DNA of 11,543 nt from NCBI GenBank assembly GCA_022576105.1, contig JACZRM010000030.1, positions 1 through 11,543 on the forward strand, given 5' to 3'. Position numbers and translations under genes: made by a program. The stretch is from Chloroflexota bacterium (GTDB lineage: Bacteria > Chloroflexota > Dehalococcoidia > UBA3495). Position 1 is the first letter of the stretch; the number at the start of each line of letters is the position of its first letter. Under the pieces are notes generated by a model. It was not told where the DNA came from and made no database searches. It worked only from the letters and a program-made list of their open reading frames with translations. Positions 1 through 6,388 of this stretch are shown piece after piece.

Positions 1-318
1 CTTCCCGACGCTGCTGCCGGAGGAACCCATGTTGATCACGTCGGCGCTCAAGATTTTGCCCGATTCTTCAAAGGATATGCGGGTCCTGGTGCTGGGCTCG
101 TAGAAGAGGGTTACCAACACCCGCCCTCGCAACGTGGGAACCTTCTTGATGTCGCGATTCAGCACTTCTTTCATGGCGCTGGTGTTGTCCAGCACCGTAA
201 GAATTTCGGCAGTGCCGAAGTCGTCCAGGTCCAGAAGATGCTGCCTGGGCCTATCTCCATTGGATTGCGGTCCAACTGGAGGTTCAACCTCGAATGCGGT
301 GGTCTGCGAAAGACTCAT
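1..318 (-). CDS. pyrB: Aspartate carbamoyltransferase catalytic chain, N-terminal part (truncated by window edge)
   Basis: Only the first 106 codons are in the window; the gene runs off the left edge. The product would join carbamoyl phosphate to L-aspartate, the committed step of pyrimidine synthesis, in the cytoplasm. The visible part is the carbamoyl-phosphate-binding domain. The family signature FYEPSTRTRISFE lies at about residues 72-84, with the phosphate-binding S-T-R-T at 76-79, and a GSSGSSVGK segment at the cut edge matches the start of the second substrate loop. The first 25 or so residues are a loose extension typical of variable ATCase N-termini. The ATG at 318 is chosen because a GGGAGGA ribosome site sits about 10 bases before it, inside the last codons of pyrR, whose stop is only 5 bp away. 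It is therefore co-transcribed with pyrR and should share its attenuator. The similar ornithine carbamoyltransferase is unlikely because of the pyrR neighbour. Confidence 0.93.
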   Translation of the reverse strand, partial: MSLSQTTAFEVEPPVGPQSNGDRPRQHLLDLDDFGTAEILTVLDNTSAMKEVLNRDIKKVPTLRGRVLVTLFYEPSTRTRISFEESGKILSADVINMGSSGSSVGK

Positions 319-323
319 ACCGG

Positions 324-860
324 TCAGTCCTCCCGCCGTATGATGGCTACTTCGTCTACTCCGTCCACTTCGGTTAACCTGACCTTCACCTGTTCATCCG
401 GGCTGGTGGGGATGTTTTTCCCAACGTAGTCGGGTCGGATGGGAAGCTCCCGGTGTCCCCGATCAAGCAGGATGGCTAATTGCACCTGCCGAGGTCTGCC
501 GAAATCGTTCAGGGCGTCCATGGCGGCTCGGATAGTCCTACCGGTGTAGAGCACGTCGTCCGCCAACACCACCTTCATGTCCTGTATATTCACGGGAAAG
601 CTGGAGGGCTTGACCAAGGGGCGCGCTCTCCGTTGGAGATCGTCCCGATACAGGCCGATGTCCAGTTCCGCTACCGGGACTTGACTTCCCTCGAACTCGA
701 GAATGTTCTGGGCCAGTCTGCGGGCCAGAAATACCCCTCGTGTTTGGATCCCCACCAGCACCAAGTTTTCAATGCCCCGATTGTGCTCCAGAATTTCATG
801 GGAAATCCGCGCCAAAGCCCGGCGAATCTCTTCCGGGTTCATTATTTGGTGCTCGGACAT
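324..860 (-). CDS. pyrR: Bifunctional pyr operon transcriptional regulator / uracil phosphoribosyltransferase PyrR
   Basis: This 178-residue protein has the usual length for PyrR, a type I phosphoribosyltransferase-fold protein. In the family it binds pyr leader RNA when UMP is high, causing premature termination, and many members also make UMP from uracil and PRPP. Visible motifs are GIQTRG at residues 37-42, the PRPP-binding loop [13 protein letters not shown] at 97-109, and the PyrR-specific stretch [17 protein letters not shown] at 133-149, which separates it from other phosphoribosyltransferases. The start at 860 is supported by an AGGTGA ribosome site about 8 bases upstream. An in-frame Met at residue 7 is possible but has no better site. 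pyrB follows after 5 bp, so PyrR heads the operon it should control. The leader at 945-1063 carries a matching RNA target, making this an autoregulated unit. Uracil phosphoribosyltransferase activity is inferred from the family. Confidence 0.95.
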   Translation of the reverse strand: MSEHQIMNPEEIRRALARISHEILEHNRGIENLVLVGIQTRGVFLARRLAQNILEFEGSQVPVAELDIGLYRDDLQRRARPLVKPSSFPVNIQDMKVVLADDVLYTGRTIRAAMDALNDFGRPRQVQLAILLDRGHRELPIRPDYVGKNIPTSPDEQVKVRLTEVDGVDEVAIIRRED

Positions 861-944
861 CAGCGATTCACCTAGCCATCACAACGACTACCTTGCCATT
901 GCATCGGGTCCCACAGTTGTTGGTTGCACTGGGTCATTGGCATC

Positions 945-977
945 AAAAAATCCCTTGCCCATCAGCTGGCAAGGGAT
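945..977 (-). terminator. Intrinsic terminator (attenuator) in the pyrR leader
   Basis: On the minus strand a perfect 10-bp stem, ATCCCTTGCC with GGCAAGGGAT (968-977 with 950-959), encloses an 8-base loop and is followed by a run of six T including the last stem base (945-950). It ends 84 bp before the pyrR start codon, so it lies inside the leader rather than at an operon end. Its 5' arm and loop can instead pair with the 3' arm of the PyrR-binding hairpin, which is the arrangement expected of a regulated attenuator. Confidence 0.9.
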
Positions 978-1043
978 AAGGCGGTAGGGACCCCACTGGG
1001 GACTTCCCGGACCGCGAATTCAGGGTTAAATACTTTGCCAGCT
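964..1043 (-). promoter_or_regulatory. Antiterminator pairing of the pyr attenuator
   Basis: In the minus-strand RNA, AGCUGGCAA (1035-1043) is a perfect 9-bp complement of UUGCCAGCU (964-972). The first segment is the 3' arm of the PyrR-binding hairpin; the second is the 5' arm and loop of the terminator. The two states therefore exclude each other. When PyrR is not bound, this long-range helix would disrupt the terminator and allow pyrR-pyrB transcription. The complementarity is seen directly; the switching role is inferred from known pyr attenuators. Between the arms a CCCC-AGT-GGGG hairpin, flanked by CGGT and ACCG, would close the intervening loop. Confidence 0.8.
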
Positions 1044-1063
1044 TCACTGAGCCGTCTTAAAAG
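1033..1063 (-). promoter_or_regulatory. PyrR-binding RNA hairpin (anti-antiterminator)
   Basis: The minus-strand RNA has a lower stem CUUU/AAAG, a purine-containing internal bulge in the UUUUAAGAC segment, an upper stem CGGCU/AGCUG (one G-U pair) and the hexaloop CAGUGA. This agrees with the CNGNGA loop and UUUAA flank that I recall for PyrR sites, including the Bacillus version with a CAGAGA loop. Its 3' arm is the same segment that pairs with the terminator in the antiterminated state. Bound PyrR would hold this hairpin closed, release the terminator and shut off the operon. Binding itself is inferred. Confidence 0.83.
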
Positions 1064-1066
1064 CAG

Positions 1067-1090
1067 GGCCAACCTTATCCGAGGTTGACC
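1067..1090 (-). promoter_or_regulatory. 5' leader hairpin upstream of the PyrR site
   Basis: GGUCAACC (1083-1090) pairs with GGUUGGCC (1067-1074) to give an 8-bp stem with one G-U pair and an 8-base loop. It sits directly before the PyrR-binding hairpin. The loop and the start of the 3' arm contain GGATAAGG (1073-1080), which is complementary to CCTTATCC (974-981) at the foot of the attenuator, so it may take part in an alternative fold. A role is not established. Confidence 0.5.
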
Positions 1091-1103
1091 GGACTACCCT
1101 TGA

Positions 1104-1132
1104 TATTCAATTGTTAGGATGTATATTACCAA
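1104..1132 (-). promoter_or_regulatory. Possible pyr operon promoter
   Basis: A TTGGTA box (1127-1132) and a TGAATA box (1104-1109) are separated by 17 bases on the minus strand, in an AT-rich patch just upstream of the leader hairpins. Initiation near 1097 would place the whole attenuator in the transcript. Both boxes are imperfect, and other AT-rich candidates lie near 1165-1180, so this is a positional guess. Confidence 0.3.
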
Positions 1133-1277
1133 ACCTTTGCCCCGCCGGGAAGTTTTTGGGCCGGGCAATATAATAAATCACACCAAATTTGGGAGCCGAG
1201 TGTCTAAGAGTTGGCTTTAATCGCCATCACGGGGAGCCTGATGCATTTGGACTGCCACGCAATCATAGCAATCTTTC

Positions 1278-1392
1278 ATTCTGGAGAAGCCCTTCGGCTC
1301 CGCCTGTCCTGAGCTTGTCGAAGTGGCTCAGGATAAACTCCGCGAATGAAGAATCTTAGATTCTTCGCCCCAACTCCCTTCCGGCTCAGAAT
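1278..1392. repeat. Nested-palindrome dispersed-repeat-like element
   Basis: Outer arms ATTCTG (1278-1283) and CAGAAT (1387-1392) enclose two further inverted repeats. TCCTGAGC/GCTCAGGA (1307-1314 and 1326-1333) surrounds TTGTCGAAGTG, and GAAGAATCT/AGATTCTTC (1348-1356 and 1358-1366) has a one-base centre. The CTGAGCTTGTCGAAG word and the AGAATCT palindrome are familiar from high-copy intergenic repeats in many bacterial and metagenomic genomes. No coding potential is seen. The rest of the gap, 1393-1566, holds nothing I can identify. Copy number in this genome cannot be seen from one window. Confidence 0.6.
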
Positions 1393-1566
1393 AACAATTG
1401 ACAGTCGTTGTCCTTTGGCTGCTCAGCTGAACTCAATGCGTCTGTTTGGCCTGCTCGACCAACTGCGTGGAATCACCACAATCAATATAGTTCAAATTAT
1501 GCTCTCTGAATGATCATTGGCATCGAGAGGAATGGCACGCCGTCCCCCCAAGTATTGGGCCAATTC

Positions 1567-3597
1567 TTACGCGGTAATCCGCTTTTTTCGGTTGTTGAGA
1601 TAGTCAACCAGCACATACTGTCCCAGGTTCTCGGAGCTGCTGTAGAAAGCCCGGCCCCGGTTGAGGCGGGTAAGCCGGTCGATAAAATTCACCAGCTGGT
1701 AGTTGTTTTCCAGCATGAAAGTGTTGATCACAATTCCTTCCTGGGTGCAGCGCTTGACCTCCTTCAAGGTCTCCAGTTCGGTGCGGTAGCTGGGCGGGTA
1801 GCTGAAATATGACTGGCCCCCTTCCAGATGGGCCGTCGGCTCGCCGTCGGTAATCAGCAAAATCTGGCGGCTGCCGCCCTTTTCCTTGGCCAGCAACTTG
1901 CGCGAAAGCATCAGCGCGTGCTGCAAATTAGTGCCCGAAACCCAGGCGTTCCAGTTGACCTTGGGCAGGTCTTCCTCCTTGATTTCCCGAGCGTAATCCG
2001 AGAACCCGATGACGTGGATCGTGTCCCGAGGGTACTGGGTTCGGATCAGCGCAAATAAGGCCATGGTCACTCTCTTGGTAGCTTGGAAATTGTTGAAGAG
2101 GCCCATGGAGCGGCTCTGGTCCAGCAGGACCGCGGTTGCCGTTCGGGTCATGTGCTCCTGGCGGTAGATCTCAAAGTCCTGCGGAGTCATGTGCACCGGG
2201 ACTTCCGGGCCAGCGCGCAGAATCGCATTTTTAATCGTCGCCTGCAGGTCCAGCAAGAATGGGTCACCATACTCATAAGGTTTGGTCTCGCCCAGCAGGT
2301 CTCCGCCGGCGCCGCGATTGTCCATTTCATGGTTGCCCATCCGGTCTTTTTTCAAGTGAACGAAAACTTCCTTGAGCGCTTTCTGACCAATGCGGCGGAT
2401 ACCCCGGGCGGTAAGTTCCAGGTTATCGTCTCCCGTTACGTAGCCCGCCTCCTTCAAAAGCTGGCGCAGACGGTCCAACTGTTCCCAGGTTTTTCGGGCC
2501 TCTTCTCCCAGCAGTTCGGCCAGCTTATCGGGGTCAACATCATCCAATCTGCCGGAGCGCATGGCGTCCTGCAACGACTGCTCCAGTTGGTCCAGGTCTT
2601 GGAGCTGCCGCATCACATCCATCGCTTGTTCCATGCTCAGGCTGTCGTCGCCCAGGAACGGATATTGACGGCGCAGGTCGTCCATCGGCATTAGCTGTTC
2701 CATCAGGCTGGCGAATTCGGCCATTTCCCGCTGGGTGGCCGGGTCCAACGCCGAGTTCAACGCGTCCTCCAATTCCTGGCGCATCTCCGGCGACATGCTG
2801 TCCATCATCGACTGCATCTGCGCCAGTTGCTGCTGGAGTCGCTCCATCAACTCCTCAAAACTCTGCGGTGGATTGGGGCCGAACATCTGGCCGAACTGCT
2901 GCATGAAGCCATCGAAATCAGGTTGGCGGCCGTCCATCTTGTCCCGCATCATCTGGTTAAGCTGGCGCATCATCTCCCGCATACCGGCCATCTGCTCAGG
3001 AGACATCCCCTGAATCTGTTCGCGCATCTGCTGCGAGATGTTCTGGGCCATTTGGCCCTTCAACTGGTCCAGTAAATCCTGGAACATTTGCCGGGCCTGG
3101 GGGTCAACGAAATCGTACTCCATTAACTCTTGAATTTGGCCGGCGACGCTGTCGGGGAGATCGTCCAGCTTGTCCAGGTTGCGTTGAGTACGCTGCTCTA
3201 ACAACTGATACAAACTCTCTTGCTGAGTCCGGTCCTCTTCGCTGGCTTGAGAAACTTGCTCCTGAGCGTCTTGCAATCGCTGTTGGATGCCGCCACGCTC
3301 GGTCCGCAGAATTTCCTCGAGTTTCTCTTTGAGGTCGTCAACCACCGAGTCCAGGTTGTGTTGCTGCAACTGCTGGCGGCGCTGGTTCTTTAGACGTTCC
3401 ATCAAGTCTTTGAAACCAGGAAGCTGCTGGCCATCCTGATTTCGCACACCCTTGCGGAACATCTCCCGCAAGGCGCGCATTACGTCGCCTTCTTTCAGCA
3501 ATTCCTCGGAAAGCTGGTCCATCAGCTGGTTGGCGTCAATGTCGAAAATCTGTTGGGTGCCGTCCCATTGGGAATAGCGATAAGCGCCATAAAGCAT
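1567..3597 (-). CDS. VWA (von Willebrand factor A) domain protein with long Gln/Met-rich helical N-terminus
   Basis: This is a 676-residue protein of unknown specific role. Residues 20-385 are almost entirely charged and Gln/Met-rich helix, probably coiled coil, with repeated phrases such as MSPEQM and MSPEMR near 198 and 268. The VWA domain spans about 485-670 and has a complete metal-ion-dependent adhesion site: D-Q-S-R-S at 493-497, Thr556 in SGTN, and Asp584 in ITDGEP. There is no signal peptide or membrane segment, so it is probably cytoplasmic. Such proteins often work with a MoxR/BchI-type AAA ATPase, in the manner of chelatases or protein-remodelling complexes, but no ATPase gene lies on either side here. 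The ATG at 3597 has an AGAGG ribosome site five bases upstream. The 242 bp before it contains a small CCGCA/TGCGG hairpin (3615-3630) and only weak promoter-like boxes. The fold is certain; the function is not. Confidence 0.88.
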   Translation of the reverse strand: MLYGAYRYSQWDGTQQIFDIDANQLMDQLSEELLKEGDVMRALREMFRKGVRNQDGQQLPGFKDLMERLKNQRRQQLQQHNLDSVVDDLKEKLEEILRTERGGIQQRLQDAQEQVSQASEEDRTQQESLYQLLEQRTQRNLDKLDDLPDSVAGQIQELMEYDFVDPQARQMFQDLLDQLKGQMAQNISQQMREQIQGMSPEQMAGMREMMRQLNQMMRDKMDGRQPDFDGFMQQFGQMFGPNPPQSFEELMERLQQQLAQMQSMMDSMSPEMRQELEDALNSALDPATQREMAEFASLMEQLMPMDDLRRQYPFLGDDSLSMEQAMDVMRQLQDLDQLEQSLQDAMRSGRLDDVDPDKLAELLGEEARKTWEQLDRLRQLLKEAGYVTGDDNLELTARGIRRIGQKALKEVFVHLKKDRMGNHEMDNRGAGGDLLGETKPYEYGDPFLLDLQATIKNAILRAGPEVPVHMTPQDFEIYRQEHMTRTATAVLLDQSRSMGLFNNFQATKRVTMALFALIRTQYPRDTIHVIGFSDYAREIKEEDLPKVNWNAWVSGTNLQHALMLSRKLLAKEKGGSRQILLITDGEPTAHLEGGQSYFSYPPSYRTELETLKEVKRCTQEGIVINTFMLENNYQLVNFIDRLTRLNRGRAFYSSSENLGQYVLVDYLNNRKKRITA

Positions 3598-3839
3598 GGT
3601 GGCCTCTACTTGACCCGCAGCAAATTGCGGTCAGACATAACCAGAATGTGCATACATGATACTCTGCTGTTTGGAAAGACCGCAAGGCGGTTTTGGCGAA
3701 AATTGGCCGGGTAGCGACGGCATTGGAGACTGGATAATTGGCCCCAATCCCAGACCACAATTGACACTTTTGAGGCAAAGCCCGAATTTGCCGAAGGGAG
3801 ACCTCTTGGAGTTTTTAGCTGGCTAAACGCGATTAACCT

Positions 3840-4265
3840 CTATGCAGAACCTAGAACTGCCAGTCCGGCATCGGCGCATTCCTGGTCTTGGGAGTAGTGC
3901 CCGCCGCTTACGCCAATGCCGCCGATCATCTGTCCATCAATGAAAATTGGGTTCCCGCCGCCGAATAAAATCATATTCTCCTGGTGGGGCAAGCTGTGCA
4001 GCAACGGCGGGTCGTCTTTGATGAATTCCCAAAGCCCCTGGGTGGGCAGGCCAAAGGAAATGGCGGTCCAGGCCTTTTGCTGGGCAATTCTAACCGCCAG
4101 CAGGGCTGCGCCGTCCATGCGACTAAAGGCTTTCAAAGTGCCGTCCGGGTCGCACACCGCAACTGCCATCGGCACTCCAATTTCTTGGGCCTTCTTGGCG
4201 GCAGCGTCGATAGCTTTCTGGGCAGCTTCCAGGGTGATGCTTTTCTTTTCAAAGGATGTGGTCAT
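3840..4265 (-). CDS. GlcG/HbpS family protein (DUF336, heme-degrading/heme-binding-like)
   Basis: The 141-residue product is the normal length for the GlcG/HbpS family, a small alpha/beta fold found in the extracellular heme-binding HbpS of Streptomyces, in GlcG of glycolate operons and in PduO C-termini. Family features are the N-terminal helix ITLEAAQKAIDAAAKKAQ, the strand MAVAVCDPDGTLKAFSRMDGA, the LFGGGNPI segment, and the closing GGIGVSGG motif followed by a Q-D-x-x-C-A-x-A-G helix. The ATG at 4265 is preferred over one 51 bp further upstream because GGGGAGG stands 7 bases before it and the extra residues look like untranslated leader. There is no signal peptide, so a cytoplasmic location is likely. 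Neighbours are unrelated and give no substrate. A TATATT hexamer near 4316-4321 could serve as a -10 box, but no matching -35 is seen. Heme binding is a family possibility, not something the sequence proves. Confidence 0.85.
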   Translation of the reverse strand: MTTSFEKKSITLEAAQKAIDAAAKKAQEIGVPMAVAVCDPDGTLKAFSRMDGAALLAVRIAQQKAWTAISFGLPTQGLWEFIKDDPPLLHSLPHQENMILFGGGNPIFIDGQMIGGIGVSGGHYSQDQECADAGLAVLGSA

Positions 4266-4360
4266 GGGCTTTCCTCCCCGACTAGCTGGCTGGTCTGATA
4301 ATGCAGCCGGGAACAATATACTCGATGCAATTGGTTTGCGCCAGATTACCGCGCCGCCAG

Positions 4361-4404
4361 GTGAAACGTTGCGGTGAAACGTTGCGGTGAAACGTTGCGG
4401 TGAA
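4361..4404. repeat. 13-bp tandem repeat, three full copies plus a partial
   Basis: GTGAAACGTTGCG is repeated exactly at 4361-4373, 4374-4386 and 4387-4399, followed by GTGAA of a fourth copy. Each unit holds an AACGTT palindrome. It lies in the intergenic space upstream of the GlcG-like gene and downstream of the hairpin that ends the membrane-protein gene. It may be a slippage-prone array or a cluster of protein-binding sites; nothing in the sequence decides between these. Confidence 0.9.
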
Positions 4405-4452
4405 GGGTGAGGCTTGTGCCAACACTCCTCGCGCCTTTCGACCGAGAACGAA

Positions 4453-4484
4453 GGACCAAGCCCCGGGCGAGAGGGCCTTGGTCC
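4453..4484 (-). terminator. Terminator-like hairpin after the DUF5671 gene
   Basis: An 8-bp perfect stem GGACCAAG/CTTGGTCC (4477-4484 with 4453-4460), extendable by a bulge and three G-C pairs, starts 3 bases after the stop codon of the gene above. The following minus-strand bases, TTCGTTC, are only partly T-rich, so it is a weak intrinsic terminator or an mRNA 3'-end stabiliser. Confidence 0.5.
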
Positions 4485-4487
4485 AAG

Positions 4488-6344
4488 CTACTGTTCCCGG
4501 TAAGGAAGCACCCTCACGCCGGAGGCATCGATGGTCAGCAGCACCCGGTCTCCGGGCGCGTCGATAACCCGTTGCCGTATTGCGAGCAACTCTTCCTCGG
4601 TCACCGTGGGGGCCTCTGCGGCGTCTAATCTGCGCCACACACGAATCGCAACACCCAATTGAGATTCTAGCCGGGTCATCAAACCCTGGGCCGACTGGGC
4701 GGCAACGGCGATGATGTCTTTCACTACCGGGGCCACTTCTGGCGTGGATTCTTCCTGTGCCGGAGGTTCCCGCTGGGGCATTTCCCGCCGGTCTTCTCGC
4801 AGCACCAGCCAGTGATATACGCTGATGGCGCCGGCCATCAACAAGATGCCAATGCTCCACTTGGCGTCCTGAAGCACTTGCAAAGACAGCTCAGCTTCCA
4901 ACAGGTCGCGGAGAAACATAAACAACAGCGCGCTCAGGTTTCCTAGGACCAACAGCGTCGCGATACCAAAAACCCCGTAAATGAAGACCCGGCGCGAAAG
5001 GGCGGTTCGTTCCTCGGTTGGCCCAGTCGCGACCTCTTTTTGCAGGCCGATCCAGTAATAGCTCCACAGGGGAATTCCCACTATCAGCAGGGTGATGCCC
5101 AGGACCACTGGGTTTCGCCACCACTGGGCATCCAATAACTGTACCCCGGCCTGGGGGATCAGCAGGCCCAGCGCAACCAGGAACACCATAACCAGCCCGA
5201 CCGAGAGGGTTCCCAGCCCCAGCGCCGCTACCAGGTATCGGTAGATTCGTCGGGCGGCCCGCCATCTAACGGCGGAGAGGAGGGACTCCTGTTGTACCAG
5301 CGCCCAGTGATAGCCCCATAGAGTAGCCCCCGGCGCCAGCGCCGAAACTAACCCCGGGAGGCTGCGGAAATGGGCTGATGCCGCGCTAGACCCTGGTTCG
5401 CCGATGAACCACTGAAGCACCGCGAAGAGCAGCATGCTCAGGGTGATTACCACCGTGGCCGCGCCCCCCAGAACGGCAAACAGGTAGAGATAAACCTGAC
5501 GCAGCACCGAATCGGTGTCGCCCTTTGCCACTCGATGCCAATGCCACCACCAGAGCCCCCCTCCTACCGCCGCGATGGCGACCCCGGTGCGCGTGGTGTC
5601 GGTCCACAGGGAGGTCCAAAAACCCACCCCGCCGGGGAGCAAGAGTTGGGTGGTGAAAAGCGTATCATAGGCCTCTCGCAAGGGCCTCCAGATAACGATC
5701 CCCACCCCGGTCAGCAACATCACCAGGCTGTACAGCGATGTAAGGTAAACGTACAACCGTCGCACCGTGGCGGCGTCTTCGGTTCTCCGACCATCCTGGG
5801 TTTGGAGGCGCCAGTGGTACCCCCAGACCCCAGCCCATACCGCCGGGAAGGCAATGTTAAAGCCATTGAAGTCCCCGGAGCCTAACAACCAACGAAGGAA
5901 CGAAACCAGACCGAAGGCAAATAGAGCGGCGGTTATCCCCAACACTAAATAAATATAGATTTGACGGGAAAGAGCCTGCGCCTCCGCCGGAAACCGCTGA
6001 ACGGCGTTAAGGGCCAGCCGCCAATGCAAGAACCAGATGGGCGTGCCGACGATGGTCAGAGCCAGGGCCAAGGCCAGTTGGGTCTGGCCGCGCGACAGTG
6101 TCGGTGGCCCAAACAGGTTGTCCAGCAGAAAGTCGATCAACAGAATTACGCCCGGGGCGGCTACTCCCAAGGCGAGAAAGGAAAGGCCGTAGTAGTACAG
6201 CCGCTTCAGGGTTCCGATTCCCGGGGCGTCTTCCGATTTTCCGCGACGGCGGATCAAGTAAACGACTGCGGCAATGATTCCTCCAATCACCAGCAGCGGA
6301 ATTATGCTGGTAATTACAGATAGAACAGGAAATAATATGTCCAT
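4488..6344 (-). CDS. Multi-pass membrane protein with six DUF5671-type repeats and a soluble C-terminal tail
   Basis: The 618-residue protein begins with a membrane segment (about 8-30) and then repeats one unit six times. Each unit opens with an R-x-x-Y-x-Y-type helix start and closes with a Trp/His-rich motif: about 47-108 (KRLYYY to FLHW), 126-178 (SRQIYIY to GYHW), 195-269 (RRLYVY to WWHW), 282-347 (RQVYLY to GYHW), 365-431 (RRIYRY to SYYW) and 451-512 (RRVFIY to VYHW). Each unit looks like two membrane helices, giving about 13 in all. I recognise this as the DUF5671 pattern, common in Chloroflexota membrane proteins of unknown function. Residues 520-618 form a Pro/Glu linker and a compact tail ending in a strand-rich VLLTIDASGVRVLPY segment. 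The ATG at 6344 follows GGGGAG at a good distance. The NTF2-like gene ends 44 bp upstream, so the two are probably co-transcribed. The conserved His and Trp could bind a cofactor or metal, but that is speculation. Confidence 0.82.
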   Translation of the reverse strand: MDILFPVLSVITSIIPLLVIGGIIAAVVYLIRRRGKSEDAPGIGTLKRLYYYGLSFLALGVAAPGVILLIDFLLDNLFGPPTLSRGQTQLALALALTIVGTPIWFLHWRLALNAVQRFPAEAQALSRQIYIYLVLGITAALFAFGLVSFLRWLLGSGDFNGFNIAFPAVWAGVWGYHWRLQTQDGRRTEDAATVRRLYVYLTSLYSLVMLLTGVGIVIWRPLREAYDTLFTTQLLLPGGVGFWTSLWTDTTRTGVAIAAVGGGLWWWHWHRVAKGDTDSVLRQVYLYLFAVLGGAATVVITLSMLLFAVLQWFIGEPGSSAASAHFRSLPGLVSALAPGATLWGYHWALVQQESLLSAVRWRAARRIYRYLVAALGLGTLSVGLVMVFLVALGLLIPQAGVQLLDAQWWRNPVVLGITLLIVGIPLWSYYWIGLQKEVATGPTEERTALSRRVFIYGVFGIATLLVLGNLSALLFMFLRDLLEAELSLQVLQDAKWSIGILLMAGAISVYHWLVLREDRREMPQREPPAQEESTPEVAPVVKDIIAVAAQSAQGLMTRLESQLGVAIRVWRRLDAAEAPTVTEEELLAIRQRVIDAPGDRVLLTIDASGVRVLPYREQ

Positions 6345-6388
6345 CAGACGTCTCCCCAGACTGTGATCTTCGCCGGCCTACCCAACGG

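Noticed and set aside
480..875. 131-codon plus-strand frame
   Set aside because: It is antisense to pyrR, which has clear PRPP-binding and PyrR-specific motifs, and shows no family features.
1141..1168. GC-rich imperfect inverted repeat TTGCCC...GGGCAA as a terminator
   Set aside because: The inner stem is mismatched and no T-tract follows on either strand, so it cannot be called an intrinsic terminator.
861..1566. tRNA or other structured RNA gene in the long gap
   Set aside because: No cloverleaf, CCA end or T-loop sequence was found. The structured parts are explained by the pyr attenuator and the palindromic repeat.
2083..2694. 203-codon open frame on the plus strand
   Set aside because: It lies wholly antisense to the VWA gene, whose MIDAS motifs prove the minus-strand frame. 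The plus-strand product has no recognisable domain and is the expected shadow of Gln/Leu-rich codons.
3536..3778. 80-codon minus-strand frame upstream of the VWA gene
   Set aside because: It overlaps the VWA start in a different frame, has no ribosome site or family resemblance, and has a Cys/Trp-rich composition unlike neighbouring proteins.
4266..4316. N-terminal extension of the GlcG-like protein from an ATG at 4316
   Set aside because: The strong GGGGAGG ribosome site lies inside this extension at the right distance from the ATG at 4265, and the extra 17 residues do not fit the family N-terminus.
4282..4860. 192-codon open frame on the minus strand
   Set aside because: It overlaps the C-terminal 370 bp of the six-repeat membrane protein in another frame and runs through the hairpin and the tandem repeat. 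Its Arg/Gly/Pro-rich composition is typical of an off-frame reading of GC-rich DNA.
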